This document shows positions 7,789 through 15,632 of a stretch of DNA of 16,337 bases, piece by piece. This stretch comes from Thermoanaerobacterales bacterium. Its GTDB lineage: Bacteria; Actinomycetota; Acidimicrobiia; Acidimicrobiales; JACDCH01. Made by a program: the position numbers and the translations under genes. The stretch covers positions 1-16,337 of the forward strand of contig PKRH01000083.1 of assembly GCA_017577565.1 (NCBI GenBank), written 5' to 3'. The notes beneath the pieces were generated by a model. That model saw only the letters and a program-made list of their open reading frames with translations. It ran no database searches and had not been told where the DNA came from. Position 1 is the first letter of the stretch, and each line of letters begins with the position of its first letter.

Positions 7789-9433
7789 GGCCCGCGCCGA
7801 CCACCCCGACGTCGCCGTCGCCGTCGGCGTCGTCCAGCCCGAGCACGTCGAGGGCCTCGACCTCGTCCGCGACCGTGCCGGCACCGGTCTCGTCGCCCGG
7901 CGCCGCCTCCTCCCGCCGGGGCAGCAGCAGCCACGCCCCCGCCGCCACGGCGACGCCGAGCACGGCCGCCGCGCCGGCGGCCGTCGTGAAGCCGTCGACG
8001 AACGCCGCCCGGGCCGCGTCGGCCAGGCGGGCGCCCGCGGCGGCCGGCAGGTCGCGGGCGACGTCGAGGGCGCCGGCCAGCCCGCCGTCGGCGGCCGCCG
8101 CGCCGTCGGCCGGCAGCCCGGCCAGCGCCGGGGCCAGGGCGGCGCCGTAACGGGCGCTGAGCACGGTCCCCAAGATGGCCACGCCCAGGGCGCCGCCGAC
8201 CTCGCGGCTGGCGTTGTTCATGGCCGAGCCCATCCCCGCCCGGGCCGGCGGGACGGCGGCCATCATCAGCGCGGTCAGCGGCGCCCCGGTCGCCCCGATG
8301 CCGACGGCCGTGGGCACGAAGGCCACCGCCGCCACCACCGCCGGCGTGCCCTCGTCGAAGCGGGTGACGACCGCCATGCCCATCGCCACCAGCAGCAGGC
8401 CGGTGGCGATGACCGCGCGGGGGCCGTAGCGGTCGACGAACCGGGGCACCTGGGGCGCCACGACGAGCATCGTCAGCGACACCGGCATCTGGACGAGCCC
8501 GGCCTCGAAGGGCGACAGCCCGAGCACCAGCTGGAGGAACTGGGCGGTGAGGAAGAACGAGCCGAACAGCGTGAAGTAGGTGAGGCCGATGCCGGCGGTG
8601 GCGACGCCGAAGCGGCGGTCCCGGAACAGCGCCAGGTCGAGCATGGGGTGGCGGGCGGTCAGCTCCCGCCAGACGAACAGACCGAGGCCGGCGACCGCCA
8701 CCGCCAGGCCGGCGAGCGTCTCGCGGGCGGCCCACCCCACCTCGGGGGCCTCGATGATGGCGTACACCAGCGCCCCGACGCCGACGATCGACAGCAGCGC
8801 GCCGGGCACGTCGACCGGCCGCTGCTCGGGGTCGCGGGAGGTCGGCACCAGCCACCGCCCGGCGACCAGCGCGGCGAGGGCGAGGGGCACGTTGAGCAGG
8901 AACACCGAGCCCCACCAGAAGTGCTCCAGCAGCAGGCCCGAGGCGACCGGCCCGAGCGCCGCCCCGCCCGCCGCGACGCCCGCCCACACGGCGATGGCCC
9001 GGCTCCGCTCCTCGGGGGCGAACACGTTGCTGATGATCGAGAGGGTCGAGGGCATGACGAACGCCGCCGCCACGCCCATGACCACCCGGGCCACGACGAC
9101 GACGGCGGCCGTCTGGGCCAGCAGCGCGATGCCCGACCCGACGAGGAAGAGCACGAGGCCGACCTGCAGCGCGCCCTTGCGGCCGTAGCGGTCGCCCAGC
9201 GTCCCGGCGCTGAACAGCAGCCCGGCGAACACGAGGGCGTAGGCGTCGACCATCCACTGCAGCTCGCCGGTGCCGGCCTCCAGGTCGCGGGCGATCGACG
9301 GCAGGGCCAGGTTCAGGCTGAGGTTGGCGATCATGACGATCGTCAGGCTCAGGCAGAGGACGCCGAGGGTGCGCCACCGGCGGGCGTGGACGTGGGGGTC
9401 GGCGTGGAGGGGGAGGACGTCCGTGGTCGACAT
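7778..9433 (-). CDS. DHA2-family (EmrB/QacA-type) MFS drug exporter, 14 TM
   Basis: The 551-residue protein is a proton-driven multidrug antiporter by family. The first TM (about 23-45) leads into NLALPSIARDL and LQWMVDAYALVFAGLLFSAGTLGDRYGRK; motif A is GTLGDRYGRKGA at 77-88. The motif C antiporter signature runs through about 150-167 (GGAALGPVASG). The hydrophobic pattern and length fit 14 segments. The PPARAGMGSAMNNASREVGGALG block is typical of the DHA2 subgroup. A polar, acidic cytoplasmic tail from about 505 ends with a DADGDGD run (535-541). The ATG has no Shine-Dalgarno but a TAGCGT box eight bases upstream. Its 3' end overlaps the YyaL-like gene. A regulator gene is not adjacent in this window. 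Confidence 0.9.
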
Positions 9434-9441
9434 GCCGGCGG

Positions 9442-9472
9442 ACGCTACGAGTTGAAGTGCGCTTCAAGTCAA
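9442..9472 (-). promoter_or_regulatory. MFS promoter with 19-bp spacer and internal dyad
   Basis: On the minus strand TTGACT (plus 9472-9467) and TAGCGT (plus 9447-9442) are 19 bp apart, longer than the normal 16-18. The spacer is filled by a dyad whose core is TTGAAG-N4-CTTCAA (plus 9452-9467), extendable imperfectly to about 22 bp. An overlong spacer with a dyad inside is the hallmark of MerR-family-activated promoters. A TetR-type repressor site is the main alternative. The start codon at 9433 lies eight bases beyond the -10 box, so the mRNA is probably leaderless. Confidence 0.6.
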
Positions 9473-9487
9473 GGCATGTGCCCGGCG

Positions 9488-10519
9488 TCACAGCCTGATG
9501 ACGATCTTGCCGGTGTTGGCCCCGGTGAACAGCGCGTTGAGCGCCCCCACCGCGGAGCCGAGGCCCTCGTGGACGTCGAGCCGGTAGGTGAGCTTCCCCT
9601 CGGCCAGCCAGCGGCCCAGCACCTCGGCGACCTCGCCGAACCGGTCCCAGTGGTCGAGGGACAGGAAGCCCTCCATCCGGGCCCGCTTGTTGATGAGCTG
9701 GAAGTAGTTCGACGGCCCCGGCGGGCGGTGGCTCTCGTTGTAGACCGAGATGGCGCCGCACAGCACGACCCGGGCCCGCAGGGCCAGGTGGTCGAGCACC
9801 GCGTCGAGGATCGGCCCGCCGACGTTGTCGAAGTAGACGTCGACGCCCTCGGGGCACAGCTCGCCGAGGCGGGCGTGGACGTCCTCGGACCGGCGGTCGA
9901 TGGCGGCGTCGAGGCCGAGGTCCTCGAGCAGCCAGCGCACCTTCTCGGGTCCGCCGCAGATGCCGACCACCCGCGCGCCCCGCAGCTTGGCGATCTGGGC
10001 CGCGATCGACCCGGTGGCGCCGGCCGCCGCCGACACGACGACCGTGTCGCCCTCCTCGACCCGGCCGACGTCGACGATGCCGACGTACGCCGTCAGCCCG
10101 GTGGCGCCGAGGACGGCCAGCAGCGCCGGCGCGTCGACCTCGGGGCCGAGGTCGGTGGCGAGCGGGCCCTCCTCGACGACGCCGTAGCGCTGCCAGCCCG
10201 GCAGCCCGTACACCCGGTGGCCGAGCGGCAGGCCCTCGGCCCGGGTCGCCACCACCCGGCCGATGCCGCTCGCCCGCACCGGCTCGCCGATGGCGACCGC
10301 GGGCAGGTAGCCCTCGGCCTTGGACAGCCAGGTGCGGACCGTGGCGTCGACCCCCAGCCACTCGACCTCGACCAGCGCCTGGCCGTCGGCCAGCTCGGGC
10401 AGCGGCACGCCCACCTGGTGCTCGACGTCGTTCTCGTCGAGCAGCCCCTCCGGGCGGCACCGCAGCACCACCCGCTCGTTGGTCGTCCTCTCCAGATCGA
10501 TCGCCGACTGCAGCTCCAC
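9488..10519 (-). CDS. Medium-chain NADP-dependent oxidoreductase (CurA/PGDH-like)
   Basis: The 343-residue protein is a zinc-free medium-chain dehydrogenase/reductase. The nucleotide-binding motif AAGATGS (165-171) is followed by AAQIAKLRGARVVG. The EVEWLGVDATVRTWL segment (51-65), a FDNVGG stretch after the Rossmann domain and the NYFQLINKRARMEGF block are characteristic of the curcumin reductase CurA / prostaglandin-leukotriene reductase group, which reduces the C=C bond of enones with NADPH. The native substrate is unknown. GTG 10519 was chosen because a TACCGT box lies seven bases upstream and the protein then has the family length; upstream sequence is not protein-like. The nitroreductase ends 25 bp upstream on the same strand. 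Confidence 0.86.
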   Translation of the reverse strand: MELQSAIDLERTTNERVVLRCRPEGLLDENDVEHQVGVPLPELADGQALVEVEWLGVDATVRTWLSKAEGYLPAVAIGEPVRASGIGRVVATRAEGLPLGHRVYGLPGWQRYGVVEEGPLATDLGPEVDAPALLAVLGATGLTAYVGIVDVGRVEEGDTVVVSAAAGATGSIAAQIAKLRGARVVGICGGPEKVRWLLEDLGLDAAIDRRSEDVHARLGELCPEGVDVYFDNVGGPILDAVLDHLALRARVVLCGAISVYNESHRPPGPSNYFQLINKRARMEGFLSLDHWDRFGEVAEVLGRWLAEGKLTYRLDVHEGLGSAVGALNALFTGANTGKIVIRL

Positions 10520-10526
10520 GGCGCCG

Positions 10527-10548
10527 ACGGTATCTGACGGCGCGTCAG
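10527..10548 (-). promoter_or_regulatory. Candidate -10 box and CTGACG palindrome before the oxidoreductase
   Basis: Minus-strand TACCGT (plus 10532-10527) ends seven bases before the GTG at 10519. Just upstream is a perfect palindrome CTGACG-GCG-CGTCAG (10534-10548) that overlaps the nitroreductase stop codon. Its position next to the -10 box and its TetR-operator-like form suggest repressor control. The gene could therefore be expressed separately from the nitroreductase. Confidence 0.5.
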
Positions 10549-11165
10549 GGCTGCCGGGGTCCGGCGGGGCGCCAGCGCCCCCGGTGGACGACCGCGTCGA
10601 GCGGCGGCCGGGGCCGGCCGGCCGACCGCCCCGGCTCGTCGGGCGCCGGCCAGCCGAGCGCGACCGCACCGAGCGCCCGCCACCCCTCGGGCACGCCGAG
10701 GGCGTCGAGCACGGCCCGCTCGTGCTCGAACAGGCCGAAGAACAGCGCGCCCAGCCCGGCGTCGACGGCGGCGAGCAGCAGGCCGTGCACGGCCATGCCC
10801 CCGTCCACCCACCAGTACGGCACCGGCCAGGCCTCGGTGCCCGCGCCCAGCCCCGTCCCCTCCTTGTCGGGCTCGGCGTACCGGCGCACGTAGGCCCCCG
10901 GTTCGACGAGCGGCACGACGACGACCGGCGCGTCGAGGAGCGACCGCCACCGGAAGCGGGCCCGGCGCTCGTCCGGCAGCGTCACGTCCCACAGCCGGCG
11001 GGTCTCGTCGCCCTCCAGGACGACGAACGCCCACGGCCGCGTGTTGCCCGCGGAGGGGGCCCGGGTCGCCAGGTCGAGGAGGCGGTCGACCAGCTCGGGC
11101 GGCACCGGCCGGGGCGCGAAGGCGCGCACCATCCGCCGGGCGCGGATGGCGTCCGGCAGCTGCAC
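10545..11165 (-). CDS. Nitroreductase family flavoprotein
   Basis: The 206-residue protein shows the nitroreductase FMN-binding pattern: IRARRMVRAF (7-16), RAPSAGNTRPW (35-45) and a long helix preceded by YWWVDGGMAVHGLLLAAVDAGLGALFFG (117-144). Family enzymes use FMN and NAD(P)H to reduce nitro groups, quinones, enones or halogenated phenols; the substrate here cannot be assigned. It is slightly short for the family and has an Arg/Pro-rich C-terminal end. The start is a GTG at 11165, following the preceding gene's stop by 30 bp. It may form an operon with that gene and possibly with the downstream oxidoreductase, which would place two redox enzymes together. Confidence 0.85.
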   Translation of the reverse strand: MQLPDAIRARRMVRAFAPRPVPPELVDRLLDLATRAPSAGNTRPWAFVVLEGDETRRLWDVTLPDERRARFRWRSLLDAPVVVVPLVEPGAYVRRYAEPDKEGTGLGAGTEAWPVPYWWVDGGMAVHGLLLAAVDAGLGALFFGLFEHERAVLDALGVPEGWRALGAVALGWPAPDEPGRSAGRPRPPLDAVVHRGRWRPAGPRQP

Positions 11166-11175
11166 CTCAGCGCGC

Positions 11176-11192
11176 GCCCGGCGGGGCCGGGC
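11176..11192. terminator. Small GC hairpin between two minus-strand genes
   Basis: GCCCGGC (11176-11182) and GCCGGGC (11186-11192) form a perfect 7-bp stem with a three-base loop. It lies between the stop of the 223-residue gene and the GTG of the nitroreductase gene, with no T tract. It could reduce read-through or stabilise the upstream mRNA. Confidence 0.35.
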
Positions 11193-11195
11193 GGG

Positions 11196-11867
11196 TCAGG
11201 CGAGCTTGCGCAGGTCCTCCTCCATCGCCCAGCCGAAGCCGATCAGGCTGTCGCCCTTGGCCGGGTGCAGGGGCTCGAACCACTCGACGAGCTCCGGGTC
11301 GAGCTGGTCGGGGTGCAGGGACTCGTGGTCGAGCACCGGGGCGGGGCCGCTGCCGTCGCCCTTGGCCAGGAAGGCCCGCTGGTCGTAGGCCTTCTGCTCG
11401 ATGCCGTACCGCTTGGCCAGGCGGGTGCCCCAGGCGCGCTCCTCGCCGGTCGGCTTGTGGCCGGCCCGGGGCACGACGTCGTGGAGCGACCGGAACGCCT
11501 CGAACCCGCCCGGCTGGTTGAACCGGGCCGCGACCAGCACGTCCTCGTCGGGGAAGGCGAGCACCGCCCGCCGCAGCATGTCCTGCACCAGGCCCCGCAG
11601 CACGGTGTCGCGCTTGGCGATGCGCCGCACCGACGCCAGCCCGATGAGGACGCAGGGCGTGCCGCCGATGCGCTCGAGCGTGCAGAACGCGAAGCCCTTG
11701 AGCTTGCCGTCCTCCCGGGCCTGGGTGATGAGCACCCAGGACTCGGCCTGCTTGGAGATGTCGCCGATCTCGTGGAGCGAGGAGCCCTCGGCGCAGATGT
11801 CCGCCATCTCGGCGAGCTCTGCGTCGCTCAGCGCCGTGCAGTCCTTCGTCTCAACAGCGATCGACAT
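11196..11867 (-). CDS. Hypothetical protein, 223 aa, possibly GNAT-like
   Basis: I do not recognise this family. The protein is soluble, with no signal peptide or TM segment, and mixed alpha/beta. An early acidic helix (LSDAELAEMADICAEGSS) is followed by strands of the form WVLITQAREDGKLKGFAFCTLERIGGTPCVLIGL and then an arginine-rich helix. This order resembles the central strands of GNAT N-acetyltransferases, but the acetyl-CoA loop motif (Q/R-x-x-G-x-G/A) is not evident. The C-terminal half has many acidic and proline positions (DHESLHPDQLDPELVEWFEPLHP). The codon use is clearly that of a real gene. The ATG at 11867 was chosen; a TTG at 11876 is in frame, and neither start has a well-spaced ribosome binding site. 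It lies 106 bp from dnaE and 30 bp from the nitroreductase. Confidence 0.7.
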   Translation of the reverse strand: MSIAVETKDCTALSDAELAEMADICAEGSSLHEIGDISKQAESWVLITQAREDGKLKGFAFCTLERIGGTPCVLIGLASVRRIAKRDTVLRGLVQDMLRRAVLAFPDEDVLVAARFNQPGGFEAFRSLHDVVPRAGHKPTGEERAWGTRLAKRYGIEQKAYDQRAFLAKGDGSGPAPVLDHESLHPDQLDPELVEWFEPLHPAKGDSLIGFGWAMEEDLRKLA

Positions 11868-11973
11868 CTCCTGCAAAGCCCCCGTTCCAAGACGGACAAC
11901 GTCGTACTAGTCCAGTCAACCCCGGCGACGAGTGCAACTCGGGTCGCCGAACACGCGCGCGGCGCGCGCCCCG
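11868..11973 (-). other. dnaE 3' spacer with GC hairpin and possible -35
   Basis: Just past the dnaE stop is a self-complementary run rich in GCGCGC (11954-11970) that can act as the dnaE terminator. Further on, the sequence is less GC-rich than its surroundings and contains minus-strand TTGACT (plus 11919-11914), a plausible -35 for the 223-residue gene, next to an ACTAGT palindrome (11906-11911). I could not place a convincing -10 at normal spacing. Confidence 0.35.
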
Positions 11974-14900
11974 TCAGGCGACGATGGCGCTCGGCCCCAG
12001 CACGACGCGGAGCTGGCCGATCAGGCCGTTCGAGGTGTCCACCTTCCACCGGTCGGGCAGCCGGACGACCGTGTCGTCGCCCAGGTGGAGCATGACCGGC
12101 GACTCGCCCGGGTGGTCGGCCAGGATCTGCTTCAGGCTGGCGACGGTCGAGCGGGACAGCAGCTGGGGTGGCACCCGCACCCGCAGCGGCTCGGCGTCGC
12201 CCTCCCCCACGTCGACGAGCTCGATGCTCTGGGCGACGAGCTTGGGGGCGTCGTCCCGCTTGTCGACCCGGCCCTTGACCACGACGACCGCGTCGTCGGC
12301 GAGCTTGTGGCCCTCCTCCTTCATGGTCCGGGGGAACACCATGACCTCGACCGACGAGCGCAGGTCCTCGAGCGTGAACACGGCCATGAGGTCGCCCTTG
12401 CGGGTCCACTTCCGCTGCAGGCCGGTGACGACGCCGCCGACGCTGCGGACCGCCCCGTCCTCGACGCCGTCCAGCTCGTCGATGGCGACGTCGGTCCGCC
12501 GGGCCAGCGCCCCCTCGGCCCCGAGCAGCGGGTGGTCGCTCACGTAGAGGCCGAGCATCTCCTTCTCGAAGGCCAGGCGCTCGCGCTTGTCGAACTCGAG
12601 GTCGGGGATCTCGATGCGCTCGAAGTCGTCGCCCGGCTCGTCCTCGGCCCCGCCGAAGAGGGTCATGATCCCCATGTCGCGCTCCCGCCGGCGGGCGAGC
12701 GTCTGGTCGACGATCTGCTCGAAGACCGTCAGCAGGCCCTTGCGGGGGTGGCCGAGGCCGTCGAAGGCGCCGGCCTTGATGAGCGACTCGACCGTGCGCT
12801 TGTTGAGCACCGAGGTGTCGACCCGCTGGCAGAAGTCGTGGAAGTCGCGGAAGGGCCCGTTGGCCTCGCGCTCGGCGATGATCTGCGCGACCAGGCCCTC
12901 GCCGACGTTGCGCACCGCGGACAGCCCGAAGATGATCGTCCGCTCCTCGCGGCCGTCCTCGCCGACGGTGACGACCGGCGTGAAGTCGGAGTCCGAGCGG
13001 TTGATGTCGGGCACCTGGACCGCGATGCCCATGGCCCGGCACTCCGCCAGGTAGACGGCGGCCTTCTCGAGGTTGGTCTTGACGCTGGTGAGGAGCGCCG
13101 CCAGGTACTCGGCCGGGTAGTTCGCCTTCAGGTAGGCGGTCTGGTACGAGACGAAGCCGTAGCCGTAGGCGTGGCTCTTGTTGAAGGCGTAGTCGGCGAA
13201 CGGCTCGATGATGTCGAACCACTTCTTGCCGAGCTCGGCGCCGTAGCCGGTGCGCTCGCAGCCGGCGATGAACTTCTCCCGCTCCTTGGCGATGAGCTCG
13301 CGGACCTTCTTGCCGCACGCCTTGCGCAGGTTGTCCGCCTCGGCCAGGGAGTAGCCGGCGAACTTCTGGGCGATCCGCATCATGGACTCCTGGTAGATCA
13401 TGAGCCCGTAGGTGTCGCCCAGCACCTCCTCCGCGTCGGGGTGGAGGTACTCGACCGGCTTCCGGCCGTTCTTGCGGTCCGCGTAGTCGTTGTGCATGTT
13501 CGCCGCCATCGGCCCCGGCCGGTAGAGGGCCACGAGCGCGGCGACGTCCTCGAAGCAGGTGGGCGCCAGCGAGCGCATGAGCGCCCGCATGGGCCCGCCC
13601 TCGAGCTGGAACACGCCGATGGAGTCGCCCCGGCGCAGCAGCTCGAACGTCTTCTCGTCGTCGAGCGGCACCCGGTCGATGTCGACCTCGATGCCGCGGG
13701 TCTGCTTGATGAGCTCGAGCGTGTCGGTGATGACGTCGAGGTTGCGCAGGCCGAGGAAGTCCATCTTGAGGAGGCCCAGCTCCTCGACGCCGTGCATCTC
13801 GTACTGGGTGACGACCGGCGCCTCCTCCGGCGCCTGGCCGTTCTCCGGCTTGCGCTGGATGGGGAGGTACTCGGTCAGCGGGTCCCGGGTGATGACCACG
13901 GCGGCGGCGTGGATGCCGTCCTGGCGGCGCAGGCCCTCGAGCCCCCGGGCGACGTCGACGACCTTGCGGACGTCCGGGTCGGACTCGTACATCTCCCGCA
14001 GCTCGGCCGCCATCTTGTAGCCGTCCTCGTACTTGGGGTGCGGCTCGAGGCAGGCGTACAACGGGGTGTCCCGGCCCATGATCAGCGGCGGCATGGCCTT
14101 GGCCACCTTGTCGCCGACCGCGTACGGGTAGCCGAGCACCCGGGCGGCGTCGCGCACCGCGGCCCGGGCCTTGATCGTCGAGAACGTGATGATCTGGGCG
14201 ACGTGGTCGCGGCCGTAGCGCTCGGCCGCGTACCGGATCATCTCGTCCCGGTAGCGGGAGTCGAAGTCCATGTCGATGTCGGGCATCGACACCCGCGACG
14301 GGTTGAGGAAGCGCTCGAACAGCAGGTCGTAGCGGATGGGGTCGAGGTCGGTGATGCGCAGGCAGTAGGCGACGGCGCAGCCGGCCGCGCTGCCCCGGCC
14401 CGGCCCCACCCGGATGCCCGAGCGCCGGGCGTGGTCGATGAGGTCCCAGACGATGAGGAAGTACGAGCTGAAGCCCATGTCCTCGATGACCTTCAGCTCG
14501 TAGGCCAGGCGCTCGACGACCTTGTCGGGCAGCGGGTCGCCCCAGCGCTGCTTCGCCCCCTCGAAGGTCAGGTGGCGGAGGTACTCGACGTCGGAGTCGA
14601 AGCCCTCGGGGAGCGGGAACTTCGGCAGCTGGGGCTTGCCGAAGGCGATCTCGACGTCGCAGCGCTCGGCGACCCACAGCGTGTTGTCGCAGGCCTCGGG
14701 CAGCTCGGCGAACAGCGCCCGCATCTCGGCCGCCGACTTCAGGAAGTGCTCGTCGCCGTGGAACTTGAAGCGGTCGGGGTCGCTCATCAGCGACCCCGTC
14801 TGCACGCAGAGCAGGGCGTCGTGGGCGACGGCGTCGCTGCGCCGGACGTAGTGGCTGTCGTTGGTGGCGAGCAGCGGGGCGCCGATGCGGCGGGCGATCT

Positions 14901-15522
14901 CGACGAGCTGCGGGTTGGTCTTGCGCTGCTCGGGGATGCCGTGGTCCTGCAGCTCGATGAACAGGTTGTCCTTGCCGAAGATGTCCTGCAGGCGGGCCGC
15001 CTTCTCGGTGGCGCCCTCGACGTCGCCCCGCAGCAGCGCCTGGAGGACGTGGCCGCCCAGGCAGCCGGTGGTGGCGATGAGGCCCTCGCTGTGGTCGGCC
15101 AGGATCTCCCAGTCGACCCGGGGCTTGTAGTAGTAGCCCTCCATGAAGGCCCGGCTGGCGAGCTGGATGAGGTTCCGGTAGCCGGTGTTGTTCTCGGCCA
15201 GCAGGGTGAGGTGGTAGTAGAGCTTCTTGCCGCCCTCGGCGTCGCCCCCCGAGTCGTCGATCCGCCCCCGCCGCGTCGGCCGCTCGAAGCGGGAGTCGTG
15301 GGCCATGTAGGCCTCGGTGCCGAGGATGGGCTTGATGCCCTGCTTCCGGCACTCCTTGTAGAAGTCGAGGATGCCGTACATGTTGCCGTGGTCGGTGATG
15401 CCGAGCGCCGGCTGACCGTCGGCCACGGCCGCGCCCACGACGTCGCCGATGCGGGCGGCGCCGTCGAGCATCGAGTACTCGGTGTGGACGTGGAGGTGGG
15501 TGAAGCTGCCTCGACCGGTCAC
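11974..15522 (-). CDS. dnaE: DNA polymerase III alpha subunit (DnaE1)
   Basis: The 1182-residue product is the full-length replicative polymerase. The N-terminal PHP domain (about 6-290) has a complete nine-residue metal site: H11, H13, D20, H45, E70, H104, C154, D222 and H224. The palm carries PDIDMDFD (414-421) with the first catalytic aspartates, and the third Asp at 588 in LKMDFLGLRNL. GPGRGSAAG is at 373-381. The beta-binding/HhH region and an OB-fold (about 1030-1065) follow, then the tau-interaction C-terminus. In mycobacterial DnaE1 the same PHP residues provide proofreading, so this enzyme likely proofreads itself. GTG 15522 was chosen because GGAGGGAG lies eight bases upstream and HLHVHTEYSMLDG then falls at the usual place. 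Confidence 0.97.
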   Translation of the reverse strand: MTGRGSFTHLHVHTEYSMLDGAARIGDVVGAAVADGQPALGITDHGNMYGILDFYKECRKQGIKPILGTEAYMAHDSRFERPTRRGRIDDSGGDAEGGKKLYYHLTLLAENNTGYRNLIQLASRAFMEGYYYKPRVDWEILADHSEGLIATTGCLGGHVLQALLRGDVEGATEKAARLQDIFGKDNLFIELQDHGIPEQRKTNPQLVEIARRIGAPLLATNDSHYVRRSDAVAHDALLCVQTGSLMSDPDRFKFHGDEHFLKSAAEMRALFAELPEACDNTLWVAERCDVEIAFGKPQLPKFPLPEGFDSDVEYLRHLTFEGAKQRWGDPLPDKVVERLAYELKVIEDMGFSSYFLIVWDLIDHARRSGIRVGPGRGSAAGCAVAYCLRITDLDPIRYDLLFERFLNPSRVSMPDIDMDFDSRYRDEMIRYAAERYGRDHVAQIITFSTIKARAAVRDAARVLGYPYAVGDKVAKAMPPLIMGRDTPLYACLEPHPKYEDGYKMAAELREMYESDPDVRKVVDVARGLEGLRRQDGIHAAAVVITRDPLTEYLPIQRKPENGQAPEEAPVVTQYEMHGVEELGLLKMDFLGLRNLDVITDTLELIKQTRGIEVDIDRVPLDDEKTFELLRRGDSIGVFQLEGGPMRALMRSLAPTCFEDVAALVALYRPGPMAANMHNDYADRKNGRKPVEYLHPDAEEVLGDTYGLMIYQESMMRIAQKFAGYSLAEADNLRKACGKKVRELIAKEREKFIAGCERTGYGAELGKKWFDIIEPFADYAFNKSHAYGYGFVSYQTAYLKANYPAEYLAALLTSVKTNLEKAAVYLAECRAMGIAVQVPDINRSDSDFTPVVTVGEDGREERTIIFGLSAVRNVGEGLVAQIIAEREANGPFRDFHDFCQRVDTSVLNKRTVESLIKAGAFDGLGHPRKGLLTVFEQIVDQTLARRRERDMGIMTLFGGAEDEPGDDFERIEIPDLEFDKRERLAFEKEMLGLYVSDHPLLGAEGALARRTDVAIDELDGVEDGAVRSVGGVVTGLQRKWTRKGDLMAVFTLEDLRSSVEVMVFPRTMKEEGHKLADDAVVVVKGRVDKRDDAPKLVAQSIELVDVGEGDAEPLRVRVPPQLLSRSTVASLKQILADHPGESPVMLHLGDDTVVRLPDRWKVDTSNGLIGQLRVVLGPSAIVA

Positions 15523-15530
15523 CCTGACGG

Positions 15531-15538
15531 CTCCCTCC
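15531..15538 (-). promoter_or_regulatory. Ribosome binding site of dnaE
   Basis: Minus-strand GGAGGGAG is spaced eight bases from the GTG at 15522. It is the strongest Shine-Dalgarno in this window, in contrast to the many genes here without one, and it fixes the dnaE start. Confidence 0.7.
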
Positions 15539-15573
15539 CGGAACGCACGAGACCGGCCCGCATCCGCGGGTGA

Positions 15574-15604
15574 ATCACAGGCGTGTGATCCCGGGCCGAC
15601 ACTA
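15574..15604 (-). promoter_or_regulatory. dnaE upstream region: -10 box and ATCACA/TGTGAT dyad
   Basis: Minus-strand TAGTGT (plus 15604-15599) is a candidate -10 box. It would start the dnaE transcript near 15592 and give a leader of about 70 nt. Just downstream, a perfect dyad ATCACA-GGCG-TGTGAT (15574-15589) lies over or immediately after the predicted start point, where a bound protein could block transcription. No clear -35 is seen. Confidence 0.4.
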
Positions 15605-15632
15605 GCCGCCCGGGGCGGGGTGCGGCGCGCCC

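Noticed and set aside
11951..11970. GCGCGC run as a tandem repeat locus
   Set aside because: Only about 17 bases, explained by GC bias and a likely terminator stem after dnaE.
11932..15573. Plus-strand open frame of about 1200 codons opposite dnaE
   Set aside because: An antisense frame kept open by high GC codon use; composition is a monotone of Val, Leu, Asp, Glu, Gly and Arg with no motif, while dnaE is unambiguous.
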